Origin: Peptococcaceae bacterium
GTDB taxonomy: Bacteria; Bacillota; Desulfotomaculia; Desulfotomaculales; Pelotomaculaceae
Direction: 5' to 3'
DNA length: 64,000 bases
NCBI GenBank assembly: GCA_012518875.1
Contig: JAAYRI010000087.1
Location: 27,947 to 91,946 of the forward strand
A program made the translations under genes and the position numbers. This document shows, one piece after another, positions 27,008 through 35,922 of the stretch. The notes beneath the pieces were generated by a model, which was given only the letters and a program-made list of their open reading frames with translations, ran no database searches and was not told where the DNA came from. How positions within the stretch are numbered: the stretch's first letter is position 1; every line of letters starts with the position of its first letter.

Positions 27008-27928
27008 ATGGACATGGGAATAATAGCCGTACATGGCGGGTTGGATACCAGCCGGGAAAAACAGTATCTGGAAATTCTCCAGGAGGCAGCGTTAAAAGGT
27101 TATGAACTCCTGCTAAAAAGCCGTGTTCAAGCGCTGGAGGCGGTGCTGCAGGTGCTGGAGAAATCCCCCAAATTTAATTGTGGCTACGGTTCCGTACTTA
27201 ATTTTGATGGTATCGTAGAAATGGATGCTGCCATCATGGATGGTCCATCTAGCCGTTTTGCCGCTGTTGCTGCCATTCAGGATGTCCAACATCCTATTTC
27301 TGTAGCCCGGGCACTAATGGAGAAGACATCAAATGTGATCCTGGCTGGTGCCGGGGCTGTTAAATTTGCCCGGGCACAGGGTTTCCCCGTAGCAGACTGC
27401 ATAGCCGGCAGACAGCGTGAAGCCTGGCAAAAAGCCCGGGCAAGCCTGGCCCGTGGTGAAAAACCGGCCCAAAACCTATATACAGGTCTTGCTGCTCCCT
27501 ATGGTGACACCGTTGGCTGCGTCCTATGGGACGGAACAGGACTCGCTGCAGCTTCATCCACCGGTGGCTGTTTGCTTAAAACGCCGGGCCGTGTTGGGGA
27601 TACTCCCAGCCTTGGCGGTGGTATTTTCGCCTCAAAAACAAGCGCTGTTGTATGCACAGGTATTGGTGAAGCTTTTATAGAAACCCTAACCGCAAAATAT
27701 GTTGATCAAGTTATCGCCGCAGGCAATGAACCCAATCAAGCTACCAGGCTAGCCCTGGGTAGACTGTATGAACAAAAGAAGGCAGAGGGTGGTATCCTGG
27801 CTGTTGATGCCCGGGGCAATGTTGGTTCCACCTTCAATGCCGGCCGGTTTCCGGTAGTAGTTGTCGCCGGTGGCCGGCTGATTGACAACTACCAGCCAGT
27901 CAACCTGCGCGCGGAGCAAGTACACTAG
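27008..27928 (+). CDS. iaaA: Isoaspartyl peptidase / L-asparaginase (Ntn hydrolase)
   Basis: 306 residues. The N-terminal GIIAVHGG, the autoprocessing site GDTVGCV with the nucleophilic Thr at about 173, and SSTGG / GRVGDTPSLGGG are hallmarks of type 2 asparaginases, which cleave themselves into alpha and beta chains. It removes beta-aspartyl residues from peptides and hydrolyses asparagine. Start ATG 27008 or 27014; no strong ribosome site is seen, and the gap to the divergent DUF1294 gene is short. Confidence 0.88.
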   Translation: MDMGIIAVHGGLDTSREKQYLEILQEAALKGYELLLKSRVQALEAVLQVLEKSPKFNCGYGSVLNFDGIVEMDAAIMDGPSSRFAAVAAIQDVQHPISVARALMEKTSNVILAGAGAVKFARAQGFPVADCIAGRQREAWQKARASLARGEKPAQNLYTGLAAPYGDTVGCVLWDGTGLAAASSTGGCLLKTPGRVGDTPSLGGGIFASKTSAVVCTGIGEAFIETLTAKYVDQVIAAGNEPNQATRLALGRLYEQKKAEGGILAVDARGNVGSTFNAGRFPVVVVAGGRLIDNYQPVNLRAEQVH

Positions 27929-28065
27929 TATAATTTGATATGGCTGTTTAAGCCCCGGTCTTGATAACATACAACTGGTGTCTAACACTATAAAGCCTAA
28001 CACATTTAAATATTTTTAGCTAAACACTCTTTATATCCTCCTTAAAAATCATAAAAAAATTTAGG

Positions 28066-28098
28066 CCCCCGGCCTTTTTTGTGCCGGGGGTCATTTTT
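28066..28098. terminator. Bidirectional terminator
   Basis: CCCCCGGC (28066-28073) and GCCGGGGG (28083-28090) form an eight-base GC stem. TCATTTTT follows on the plus strand and AAAAAAATTTA precedes it, so it can stop both the isoaspartyl peptidase transcript and the repeat-protein transcript that converge here. Confidence 0.82.
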
Positions 28099-28134
28099 GC
28101 CAATCATATTTACAGGAGACATCCTATAGCCTGG

Positions 28135-28746
28135 TTAAAAAAGTTTCTTCCACCATGGTAACTGTTCCCTGTCATGATTGTGTTTTTGCAGGTTGCTTTC
28201 TCTTTGATCAAACATTCGATTGTATGCTTCCCTGATACCTTGAGATGGGTCAATCCCTGCCTTTTTTGGACTTTCTTTCTGGGGTGTATGGGGTATGCCT
28301 GTTGGTTCTGCATATTCCTCATCTATAATTTTATTGTAGGTGTCACGGATGTGCTGAATGGGTTCTTCGGCTTCCTCTTCCAGATCATCAAGGCTATGCT
28401 GGACATCATTTTTATAATTGGTTCTGCTGGTCAAACCCTCTCTAATTTCCCGGATTGGTTCCTCCTTCAGTTCATCCTCAAGGGAACTAATGCTGCTGTG
28501 GGCTTGCCCCCCATCACCCAGCCTTTTTTCGTAACCTTCCCTTATTATTTGGATTGGATCTTTTCTCTGACCGTCCGGAGGTGGGTTAACACCCAATTCA
28601 GTGCCAAATTCATTATCCAGCTTTTGATGGTAGCCATCCCTGATATCCTGGGTAGGATCGTCTTCCAGGGCCCCGGTCAGGGCATCCCGGAAATGTTTTG
28701 CCAGGCCGGCCCAAATTTTATTTTTTGATCCCCTACTTCCATCCAT
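28135..28746 (-). CDS. Hypothetical acidic protein with five ~33-residue repeats
   Basis: 203 residues from ATG 28746 (AAAGGGG nine bases upstream). No family recognised. A motif of the form D/E-P-x-x-x-I-R-D/E-x-Y-x-x-x-x-D recurs five times, at about residues 30, 63, 96, 128 and 166: DPTQDIRDGY, DPIQIIREGY, EPIREIREGL, EPIQHIRDTY, DPSQGIREAY. The spacers are acidic and low in order-promoting residues, and the protein ends in a basic, aromatic tail, LPWWKKLF. No signal peptide or membrane span. It may be a scaffold or binding protein with a helical peptide motif; this is inference. Single gene with its own terminator. Confidence 0.7.
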   Translation of the reverse strand: MDGSRGSKNKIWAGLAKHFRDALTGALEDDPTQDIRDGYHQKLDNEFGTELGVNPPPDGQRKDPIQIIREGYEKRLGDGGQAHSSISSLEDELKEEPIREIREGLTSRTNYKNDVQHSLDDLEEEAEEPIQHIRDTYNKIIDEEYAEPTGIPHTPQKESPKKAGIDPSQGIREAYNRMFDQRESNLQKHNHDREQLPWWKKLF

Positions 28747-28863
28747 ACCCTCAAGCCCCTTTAAAGTTATAGTCAATTCCAGGGTTCTCTATTATAATGT
28801 CAAATCCCTGCCTGTTATATACACATCTTCAGTAGTCAGCTAGCCTGGTAAACCCTCATCATT

Positions 28864-29055
28864 TTATATAAATCCCCGCAGGATAGGCATAATTTTTGAC
28901 TTTATTGGTTCCGATAAATCCTTCAACCTGACATCATCTACCTTTAAAATATCAATGGTATCCAGCTTTACCAGCTGTGCCAGTTCCCTGGCCGTTAAAC
29001 CCTGGTTTTTCCGTAGTTCTTTAACTTTTTTGTTTTTTATGCCAAAACCGAACAT
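28864..29055 (-). CDS. Small helix-turn-helix-like protein
   Basis: 63 residues. KVKELRKNQGLTARELAQLV resembles the first two helices of an XRE helix-turn-helix, but the second half (DILKVDDVRLKDLSEPIKSK) is atypical. Start ATG 29055 follows GGGAGGGG. Possibly a small DNA-binding regulator; target unknown. It is separate from its neighbours. Confidence 0.65.
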   Translation of the reverse strand: MFGFGIKNKKVKELRKNQGLTARELAQLVKLDTIDILKVDDVRLKDLSEPIKSKIMPILRGFI

Positions 29056-29271
29056 AAAACCCCTCCCTTTTTACGGTTGCTGTACCTATCCAGCACACTT
29101 TATGCCAATTATATCAAATTCACATGAATTAAACGAAGAATTTTTGCTACCAGTTCTTTATCCCTTGCCGCCTTACTGTAAAATAGAACAATTGAACCCT
29201 ACAGAAAGGGTAACCCCACCAGTTAATAGAATCATAGTCTATTAGTATTTTTTATAATGGGGGGATAAAGA

Positions 29272-29523
29272 ATGTCACATATTTTTTCTATTGATGTAGT
29301 CAAAGCAGCTTTTATTCGTTCAGACGGAGAATGTGAGTGCATTGCAAATAACCATAAACATGCGGGAAGATGCAATAATATGGTTATTTACAACATGAGA
29401 GGCCTGAATCTACCCGGCGGTTGGGAAGCCTACCGCCAGTCATCTGATCGCCCCCTTGATGTAGGCAACTGCCGGATACTTTGCATGAACTGCTATAAGG
29501 CCTCACTACAAGACAATAGGTAG
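29272..29523 (+). CDS. HNH-derived zinc-finger protein lacking the catalytic histidine pair
   Basis: 83 residues. CECIANNHKHAGRCN followed by NCRILCMNCYK gives the zinc-binding frame of HNH endonucleases (C-x-C..H..C and C-x2-C). In active relatives the middle reads WEAHH; here it is WEAYRQ, so the catalytic histidine is absent. The protein is either a non-catalytic zinc-finger or a decayed nuclease. ATG 29272 has GGGGG seven bases upstream, so it appears to be expressed. It lies 121 bases before comM on the same strand. Confidence 0.6.
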   Translation: MSHIFSIDVVKAAFIRSDGECECIANNHKHAGRCNNMVIYNMRGLNLPGGWEAYRQSSDRPLDVGNCRILCMNCYKASLQDNR

Positions 29524-29644
29524 ACAATAACCAGCGAGATGATATAGGTTCTGGCATTACAGTCCATATTGTTTCTGGAAGGATTAAAGAACATCTGGTC
29601 GAATATCAAATAATGGAAAGAATAACTATTTAGCGGAGGCTTAG

Positions 29645-31201
29645 ATGATAGCCATCGTAAAAAGCACTGCCCTTCATGGTCTTGATGGTCAGGTAGTGGA
29701 GGTTGAGGTTGATATTTCTAATGGCCTGCCTTGTTTTGACATAGTAGGGCTTCCTGATGTCTCAGTCAGAGAGTCAAAGGATCGGGTGCGGGCGGCAATA
29801 AAAAATTCTGGATTGGAGTTCCCTATCAAAAGAATTACTGTGAATTTGGCCCCGGCAGATCTAAAAAAAGAAGGCCCCATATATGATTTGCCCATTGCAA
29901 TAGGGATTCTCGCTGCTACTGAACAGCTATCCCAGGAACAGTACGGAAGATTCGCCTACCTGGGTGAGCTTTCTTTAAACGGCTCCCTACGCAGTATTAC
30001 CGGGGCGCTGCCCAATGTCCTGGCAGCCGTAGAAGCATCAATGGATGAAATCATTGTTCCCAGGGAAAATGCAGCCGAAGCTGCCCTTGTTAAAAATGCA
30101 ACTATTTTCCCCGCCTCCAGTCTGGCGGAACTAGCTGGTTTTTTGCGAGGTGAAAACAACATAGCACCTTTCTCTCTAGATTTAGGACATTATAGTAAAC
30201 CATCTGGAGCAGGCTGCCCTGACTTTGCTGATGTAAAGGGACAGCATACTGCCAGGCGCTCACTAGAGGTGGCTGCTGCCGGTTCGCACAATCTGCTTAT
30301 GTTTGGCAGCCCTGGTTCAGGCAAAACAATGTTGGCCCGTCGTCTACCCGGTATCCTGCCTGACATGACCTTTTATGAATCTATTGAAACAACTAAAATT
30401 TACAGCCTGGCCGGCCTACTCACACCTGACATGCCACTGGTTACCCATAGGCCTTTCAGGTCGCCCCATCATACAGCCTCTGCTGTGGGAATCGTTGGTG
30501 GTGGTAGAACACCCCGCCCCGGTGAAATTAGCCTTGCTCATCATGGAGTTTTATTTTTGGATGAAATACCTGAGTTCCACAAAAATGCCCTTGAAGCCCT
30601 TCGTCAACCCCTTGAAGACGGCGTCATTACAATATCAAGGGCTGCCGCCACACTGACATATCCCGCCAGGATAATGCTTGTTGGGGCCTTAAATCCATGC
30701 CCCTGTGGCTATCTAGGAGATCCCTTGCGGGAATGCATGTGTACCCCCTATCAGGTGCACCGTTACATCTCCCGTCTTTCCGGTCCACTCCTGGACCGAA
30801 TGGATATCTGCGTAGAGGTGCCAAGGCTACCATATGAAGAAATTAACTCGAAAAAAAAACCAGAAGGATCGGCATCCATAAAAAAAAGGGTTGAATTAGC
30901 ACGGAAACGCCAGCGTGAAAGATTTCTCAGTATTCACCAAAATGGTAATCAAAAAGCCCCTTTTTGCAACGCCCAAATGAAACCAAGAGACATAGGCCGT
31001 TACTGTCAAATGACCAAAACAGCCCGGAGTCTTCTGCAGTCCGCCTTTCAAAAATTAGCACTAAGTGCCCGGTCTCATGACAAAATCCTCAAGGTTTCCC
31101 GCACAATTGCCGACCTGGACGGTGCAGATATTATTAATGATGGTCACCTGGCAGAAGCCTTCCAATACCGCTCTCTAGACAAGATCCTATCCAGCTATTA
31201 G
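29645..31201 (+). CDS. comM: ComM/YifB family Mg-chelatase-like AAA+ helicase
   Basis: 518 residues. N-terminal LonC-like domain (DGQVVEVEVDISNGLPCFDIVGLPD region), AAA+ P-loop GSPGSGKTML at about 219-228, and the C-terminal Mg-chelatase-like domain with CPCGYLGDP and CMC zinc-type cysteines. ComM drives branch migration during integration of transforming DNA in naturally competent bacteria; the family is also common in non-competent ones. ATG 29645 follows GCGGAGG. Neighbour of yraN in many Firmicutes, as it nearly is here. Confidence 0.92.
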   Translation: MIAIVKSTALHGLDGQVVEVEVDISNGLPCFDIVGLPDVSVRESKDRVRAAIKNSGLEFPIKRITVNLAPADLKKEGPIYDLPIAIGILAATEQLSQEQYGRFAYLGELSLNGSLRSITGALPNVLAAVEASMDEIIVPRENAAEAALVKNATIFPASSLAELAGFLRGENNIAPFSLDLGHYSKPSGAGCPDFADVKGQHTARRSLEVAAAGSHNLLMFGSPGSGKTMLARRLPGILPDMTFYESIETTKIYSLAGLLTPDMPLVTHRPFRSPHHTASAVGIVGGGRTPRPGEISLAHHGVLFLDEIPEFHKNALEALRQPLEDGVITISRAAATLTYPARIMLVGALNPCPCGYLGDPLRECMCTPYQVHRYISRLSGPLLDRMDICVEVPRLPYEEINSKKKPEGSASIKKRVELARKRQRERFLSIHQNGNQKAPFCNAQMKPRDIGRYCQMTKTARSLLQSAFQKLALSARSHDKILKVSRTIADLDGADIINDGHLAEAFQYRSLDKILSSY

Positions 31202-31493
31202 GGTAACAAGGAAGGGAAATATGGTGTCTTGTTTTTTATACCACACCATTGCACCCGGTGTTATATCTTGTGTTAATAACAGCCCCGCTGATACCCTACC
31301 TTTTGAAAAATCGGGGCGAAATTGCACGACCAACAGATCTTTACTTTATAATATATTCTGTATATAATAATTTAGTAGGAGACATATTATCACAGTTTTT
31401 CTAAGCTCGACCTATAAACCAAACATATCAGATCGGCGGTTACAAGGTAGTCGCCGAATATTTTTTAGCAGTTTATGAAAGGTGGCTTGACCA

Positions 31494-31907
31494 TTGTCGA
31501 GGCAAATATTCATTACTGAAAAAGACAAAATTAAACTACAGAAACTTATAAATGAAGCAAAAGAATTTCATCCCAGTAGCGAAGTGTACCTTAATAACCT
31601 GGAACAGGAATTGGATCGGGCGCAATTAGTGGATTCTCAGAAGGTTCCACATGATGTGATTACCATGCATTCAAAGGTATTGTTAAGAGACATAGATTCC
31701 GGCGAAGAGATGATCTACACACTTGTTTACCCTAATGAGGCCAACATAATGGAGGATAAAATTTCTGTGCTGGCCCCGGTGGGTACGGCGATCATCGGCT
31801 TACGTGAAAAGGATGCTATTGACTGGAAAATCCCCAGTGGCATGGTCAGATTGGAGGTAAAAGAAATCCTCTATCAACCGGAGGCAGCAGGTGATTTTGA
31901 TTCATAA
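31494..31907 (+). CDS. GreA/Rnk-family RNA polymerase-interacting protein
   Basis: 137 residues. The N-terminal half is a short helical region (KLQKLINEAKEF ... LEQELDRAQL) and the C-terminal half a GreA/GreB C-terminal FKBP-like domain (VITMHSKVLLRD, YTLVYPNEAN, VLAPVGTAIIGL). The short N-terminus matches the Rnk (regulator of nucleoside diphosphate kinase) layout rather than a full GreA coiled coil. Start TTG 31494 follows GAAAGGTGG. It probably binds RNA polymerase. The 292-base gap before it (31202-31493) has a weak GCCCCG/CGGGGC hairpin (about 31282-31317) and nothing else I can name. Confidence 0.82.
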   Translation: MSRQIFITEKDKIKLQKLINEAKEFHPSSEVYLNNLEQELDRAQLVDSQKVPHDVITMHSKVLLRDIDSGEEMIYTLVYPNEANIMEDKISVLAPVGTAIIGLREKDAIDWKIPSGMVRLEVKEILYQPEAAGDFDS

Positions 31908-32113
31908 AACTAATCACATTTAATCTTCTGTGTAATGTAGAGTTACCCCAGCAATTCGGCTGCCACATTTTTAGACAGATTTTATCCTATACTGCTTCCA
32001 ACATTGCCATTATGCCAAAACACTTGTTTACATATAGTAGCAGAAAACAACCTGCTAAATTTTTTCTTTTTCGTGGGAATATCTAAAATGTATCTAACAT
32101 CCCCCGATCATTA

Positions 32114-32488
32114 TTAGAAGGCGTTTATTATATGTTCCAGCTTGCTTACCCTTTCATTCTTATCAAACAAAATACCAATGACATCGAACCGGCAGCTACT
32201 GTCGGTTTTTCCATGTGCGATTAGATAATTCCAGGCCACCTGCCTTAATTTATGCTGCTTGCGCCTCGTAACACTCTCCTGGGGTAACCCGTATTTTACA
32301 CTACTATGTGAACGAACCTCCACAAAGATAGTCACTCTTCTATCTATGGCGATCAAATCTATTTCACCGAGACCACAGGTGTAATTCCGGCAAATCACCT
32401 TATATCCAATTCCTTTTAAATATTCAGCAGCATAGTCCTCACCTTTTTTTCCCAGCCGTTTTTTCCATATCGTCATACCCTTATACAT
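32114..32488 (-). CDS. yraN: YraN/UPF0102 family endonuclease-like protein
   Basis: 124 residues. GKKGEDYAAEYLKGIGYKVICRNY followed by GEIDLIAIDRR and FVEVRSHSS are the conserved blocks of UPF0102, with an Asp/Glu site of the Holliday-junction resolvase-like fold. Function not established. Start either ATG 32488 or ATG 32476; GAAGG precedes both, closer than usual to the first. It belongs to the rnhB-yraN-comM neighbourhood common in Firmicutes, which is split by the formate dehydrogenase island here. Confidence 0.88.
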   Translation of the reverse strand: MYKGMTIWKKRLGKKGEDYAAEYLKGIGYKVICRNYTCGLGEIDLIAIDRRVTIFVEVRSHSSVKYGLPQESVTRRKQHKLRQVAWNYLIAHGKTDSSCRFDVIGILFDKNERVSKLEHIINAF

Positions 32489-32548
32489 CCTTCACTAGTT
32501 AATGGTTTATCCTATAGTTTAGATTTCTTAGATCGAGTCACATTAATG

Positions 32549-32581
32549 AAAAAACCTCCGCAAAAAATTGATGCGAAGGTT
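32549..32581 (-). terminator. Terminator of the formate dehydrogenase operon
   Basis: On the minus strand AACCTTCGCA (32581-32572) pairs with TGCGGAGGTT (32562-32553) with one mismatch, followed by TTTTTT. It lies about 155 bases after the fdhA stop. Between them (about 32640-32680) is a further GC-rich hairpin, ACCCGGC/GCCGGGT, which may protect the mRNA end. Confidence 0.7.
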
Positions 32582-32735
32582 TTAGACTAGATGAGTTTTA
32601 GGGATAACCCCATTATTTAGCCTGCCTCTGGAGCCATACCCGGCATTTTCAGGCCGGGTTAGACTCCTGTAGGCCGGCATCATCTGGCTGTTTGCTGGTT
32701 TGCTAATCCTTTAACCTTTTAGTTCTAGTTAATAT

Positions 32736-35700
32736 TTATGCTTTTCTAATATTAACCAGGAAGGCCTTGTACTCCGGAACAGCAACGTTAGCATCGCCAA
32801 TAAAGGGCGTTAGATTATTCCCAACATCACCCTGGGATAACCCCGTGTAGCCCCAATGCCATGGTAACGATACAATTTCCACGGGACTATCATTGACAAT
32901 TAAAGGTCTCACAATCGGCAAAACGTTGGCCTTGCATTTTATTTCTGCCCGGGCACTGCTCACAATGATATCATCTCCGGCTTTTATACCTAAATTGGCA
33001 GCCAGGGTCGGTGATATGGTAGCAAATTGCTCCGGCATCAATTCCACCAGCCAGGGGCTGTTTCTCGTCCTGACCCCAGTTTGGTAATGCTCAATATAGT
33101 GGACAGTAGTAGCAACATAAGGGAATTCTTCACTGCCGGTTTCGGCCAGGTTAGAAAAAATGCCGTCCCATCTCATTGCCATGGGGTTATTTTGCTGGCT
33201 ACTAATCAGGTTTTTCACTGGGCTTTCTACCGGTTCATAGTGTTCCGGCATCGGGCCCTCTTTTAACCCTGAGGGGTTAAAGAAACGTGCTTGCCCCTCC
33301 GGCAGCATAATAAAGGGTGCGTTGGCCGTTACTTCAGGCGGTGAGGGCTCTTTTGTCACCGGGTTCACGATACCAAAGTCAGGTACATCGTTGGTAACCC
33401 ATTTTGCTCCATCCCAGTAGATCAAAGGCTTATCCTTTTTCCAGGGCCGTCCGGCTGGGTCGGCGGAACAACGGTTATAAACAATACGCCGGTTCAGGGG
33501 CCAGACAAAGGTCCATTTAGGAAATACACCAAGGCCGCTTTTATCTTCAGTACCGTGCCGCTTAGTAGCAGGCACCTTTAGTAACGGGTCTTGCTCCTGG
33601 GGATCAACATAGTAATAACCGGTATAAACCCATACCCCACAGGCTGTGGAGCCATCATCCTTGAGGTCACCAAACGTACCCAGGACCCGGCCATCAGCCA
33701 CATTATAGCCGTTAATTTCAATGGCTATTTTTTCTATATCCGGCTCATCATTATCCGGTTGGTCATAATCCCAGGTTATGTTCAAAATGGGGTCTGTGAA
33801 TACACCGCCGGCCTCATATTCCTTGCGGATAGCCTTGTACAACCTGTCAGCAATCCAAAGGTCACTTTTTGCCTGTCCGGGTGGTTCTACGGCCTTCCAA
33901 CGCCAGGGAATATGACGTGCGCTACTTGTTCTGGTGCCTTCTTTTTCATAAATATGGGCTGCCGGCAGTAAGAATACTTCTGTTTTTATGTCTGCCGGGT
34001 TTGCTCCTGGACGCCTCCAGAAAGCAGCCGTTTCGTTCTCGAAAATATCGACACATACCATCCAATCCGCATTCTCCAGAGCTTTGGCCTCGTTAGAAGC
34101 ATCAGGTCCGGCCACAGAGGGGTTTTCAGCCCAGCAAAAGACACCCTTAATATGTCCTTCCGCCAGGGAGCCGTAGGAAGACATGTGGGAGTGGTCTTTA
34201 CCATCTGACTTAGGCAACCAATCAAAACAAAAGTCATTTTCCCTGGTTGCTTTCTCTCCGTACCAGGCTTTAAGCAAACTGGCGACAAATTTAGGTGTGT
34301 TGGACCAGTAACCCGTTTTCGGTGTTGTCACATCCAGGTATTCCTGATATGTGGGGTGTTTAGTGGCATCAGGGACAGCAAGATAGGCTGTAATATTGTT
34401 CCATAGCATCCCCATGTCACAGGCGCCCTGAACGTTAGATTGCCCCCGTTGCGGGTTCACACCGCCACCGGGCATACCCACATTGCCCAGTAGGAGTTGA
34501 ACCATGCAAGTTGCCCTTGTGTTTTGGGTACCATAACTGTGTTGGGTGATCCCCAATACATATATTAGGTTACCGGCCACATCCGGTTTTCCTGACTCAC
34601 AGTAGGTAGAGTAAGCCTCCAGCAAGGTGTCTTCCGGGGTTCCCGTGACCCTACTTACTGTTTTTATGTCATAGCGAGAAACATGCTTTTTCAAAATTTG
34701 CCAGACGCACTGAGGATCCTGCATTGTAGGATCCTTTCTAATATTATCGCCATCTTTTTGGTAAGCCCAACTTGCAGTGTTGTAGACCAGTTTGCCGTCC
34801 TTTTCCTCTAGGCCTGAGAAAAGTCCGTCTTCAAAATGATAGTCAGGATTGATTAGGTAGGAAGCGTTGGTATAGTTTTGCACATATTCATGTTGGTAAA
34901 GATCATTTTCTATGGCATAATTCATCAAACCATACAGAAATGAAATATCTGTACCCGGACGCAAGGGAACATAAATATCTGCCTGAGCCGCTGTTTTGGT
35001 AAACCTGGGGTCAACGACAATGATTTTGGCCCCTTTTCCCTTGGCCTTGCCGATATGACGCATGGCCATTGGGTGGGCTTCAGCCGGGTTGGAACCGATA
35101 ATCAAGAATATGTCTGTGTTTTGATAGTCATTAAAGTTGTTTGTCATTACTCCCCGACCAAATGAATTAGCCAGACCGGCTACGGTGGGAGAGTGTCAGA
35201 GGCGGGCACAGTGATCGAGATCAACTACACCAAGACCACCCCGCATCAGCTTATTTATTATATAATCCTCTTCGTTGTTTACATTGGCACTGCCCATTTG
35301 GCAAATAGCCATGGTGCGGTTAACTGTAACACCATTTTCATCTTTTTCTTCGAATGTTTCATCCCGGGTCTTTTTTACCCGCTGGGCAATTTCAGATAAG
35401 GCCCAGTCCCAGTCTTTTACCTCCCACTTGTCACTGCCAGGGGCACGGTAAAGAACCTCCGTTAACCGCCCCGGATTGAGCACGCGTTGACGGTTTTTAT
35501 CTACAATTGTATAAACATCTGAAAGAGCTGTCCCCTTGGGACATAAGGCCCCTTCATTAACGGGGCTGTCAGGATCCCCTTCAATATAAACCACCTTATC
35601 ATTTTCAGAGTAAACTATAGTGGTACAACCACATCCACAATAGGAACAGCCGGAGGAGGTTTCCTTAGTTTTCGTTATTTTTAAAGGACCCATATCAAAG

Positions 35701-35819
35701 CTGGGCAAGTTATCGCTTGCAGCAGCAGGTTTGGCACTGATTCCCTCAAAAAAAACCGTTCCAGCCGCGCCTATTCCCAAATACTTAAAGAAATCACGGC
35801 GGCTAATACCTTTTTTCAT
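32736..35819 (-). CDS. fdhA: Selenocysteine formate dehydrogenase, catalytic (alpha) subunit, Tat-exported
   Basis: 1027 residues when the in-frame TGA at 35198-35196 is read as selenocysteine (residue 208); annotation that stops at TGA breaks it into 207 and about 803 residues. The Sec context, DHCARL-U-HSPTVAGLANSFGRG, is that of FdnG/FdoG enzymes. The N-terminus has a twin-arginine signal, SRRDFF, and a 4Fe-4S motif at Cys58, 61, 65 and 93; the molybdopterin domains follow (GGVNPQRGQSNVQG). It oxidises formate outside the membrane with a Mo- or W-bis-MGD cofactor. Third gene after the Fe-S and NrfD subunits. The AAAGGAGGG ribosome site is about 15 bases from ATG, unusually far. Confidence 0.95.
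35149..35198 (-). promoter_or_regulatory. Bacterial SECIS hairpin with the UGA selenocysteine codon
   Basis: Directly behind UGA (35198-35196), ACUCUCC (35194-35188) pairs with GGGGAGU (35155-35149) and the apical helix UAGCC (35182-35178) / GGCUA (35172-35168) closes the loop GGUCU. The apical loop is the same as in the E. coli fdhF SECIS element that binds SelB. This supports readthrough of UGA; selA, selB, selC and selD are not in the window and must lie elsewhere. Confidence 0.85.
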
Positions 35820-35922
35820 AGCGGTTAATATTACCCTCCTTTACCTTGGAATAAACACTGTTAATTTTGCTGGGTATCGCACAAATCCATATCCTGTAAT
35901 TCATTTCAAGCATCATTTACAA

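Noticed and set aside
28174-28728. 184-codon hydrophobic open frame on the plus strand, opposite the repeat protein
   Set aside because: The minus-strand frame shows clear amino-acid repeats and a good ribosome site; the plus-strand one is its shadow, and its hydrophobicity comes from complement of acidic codons.
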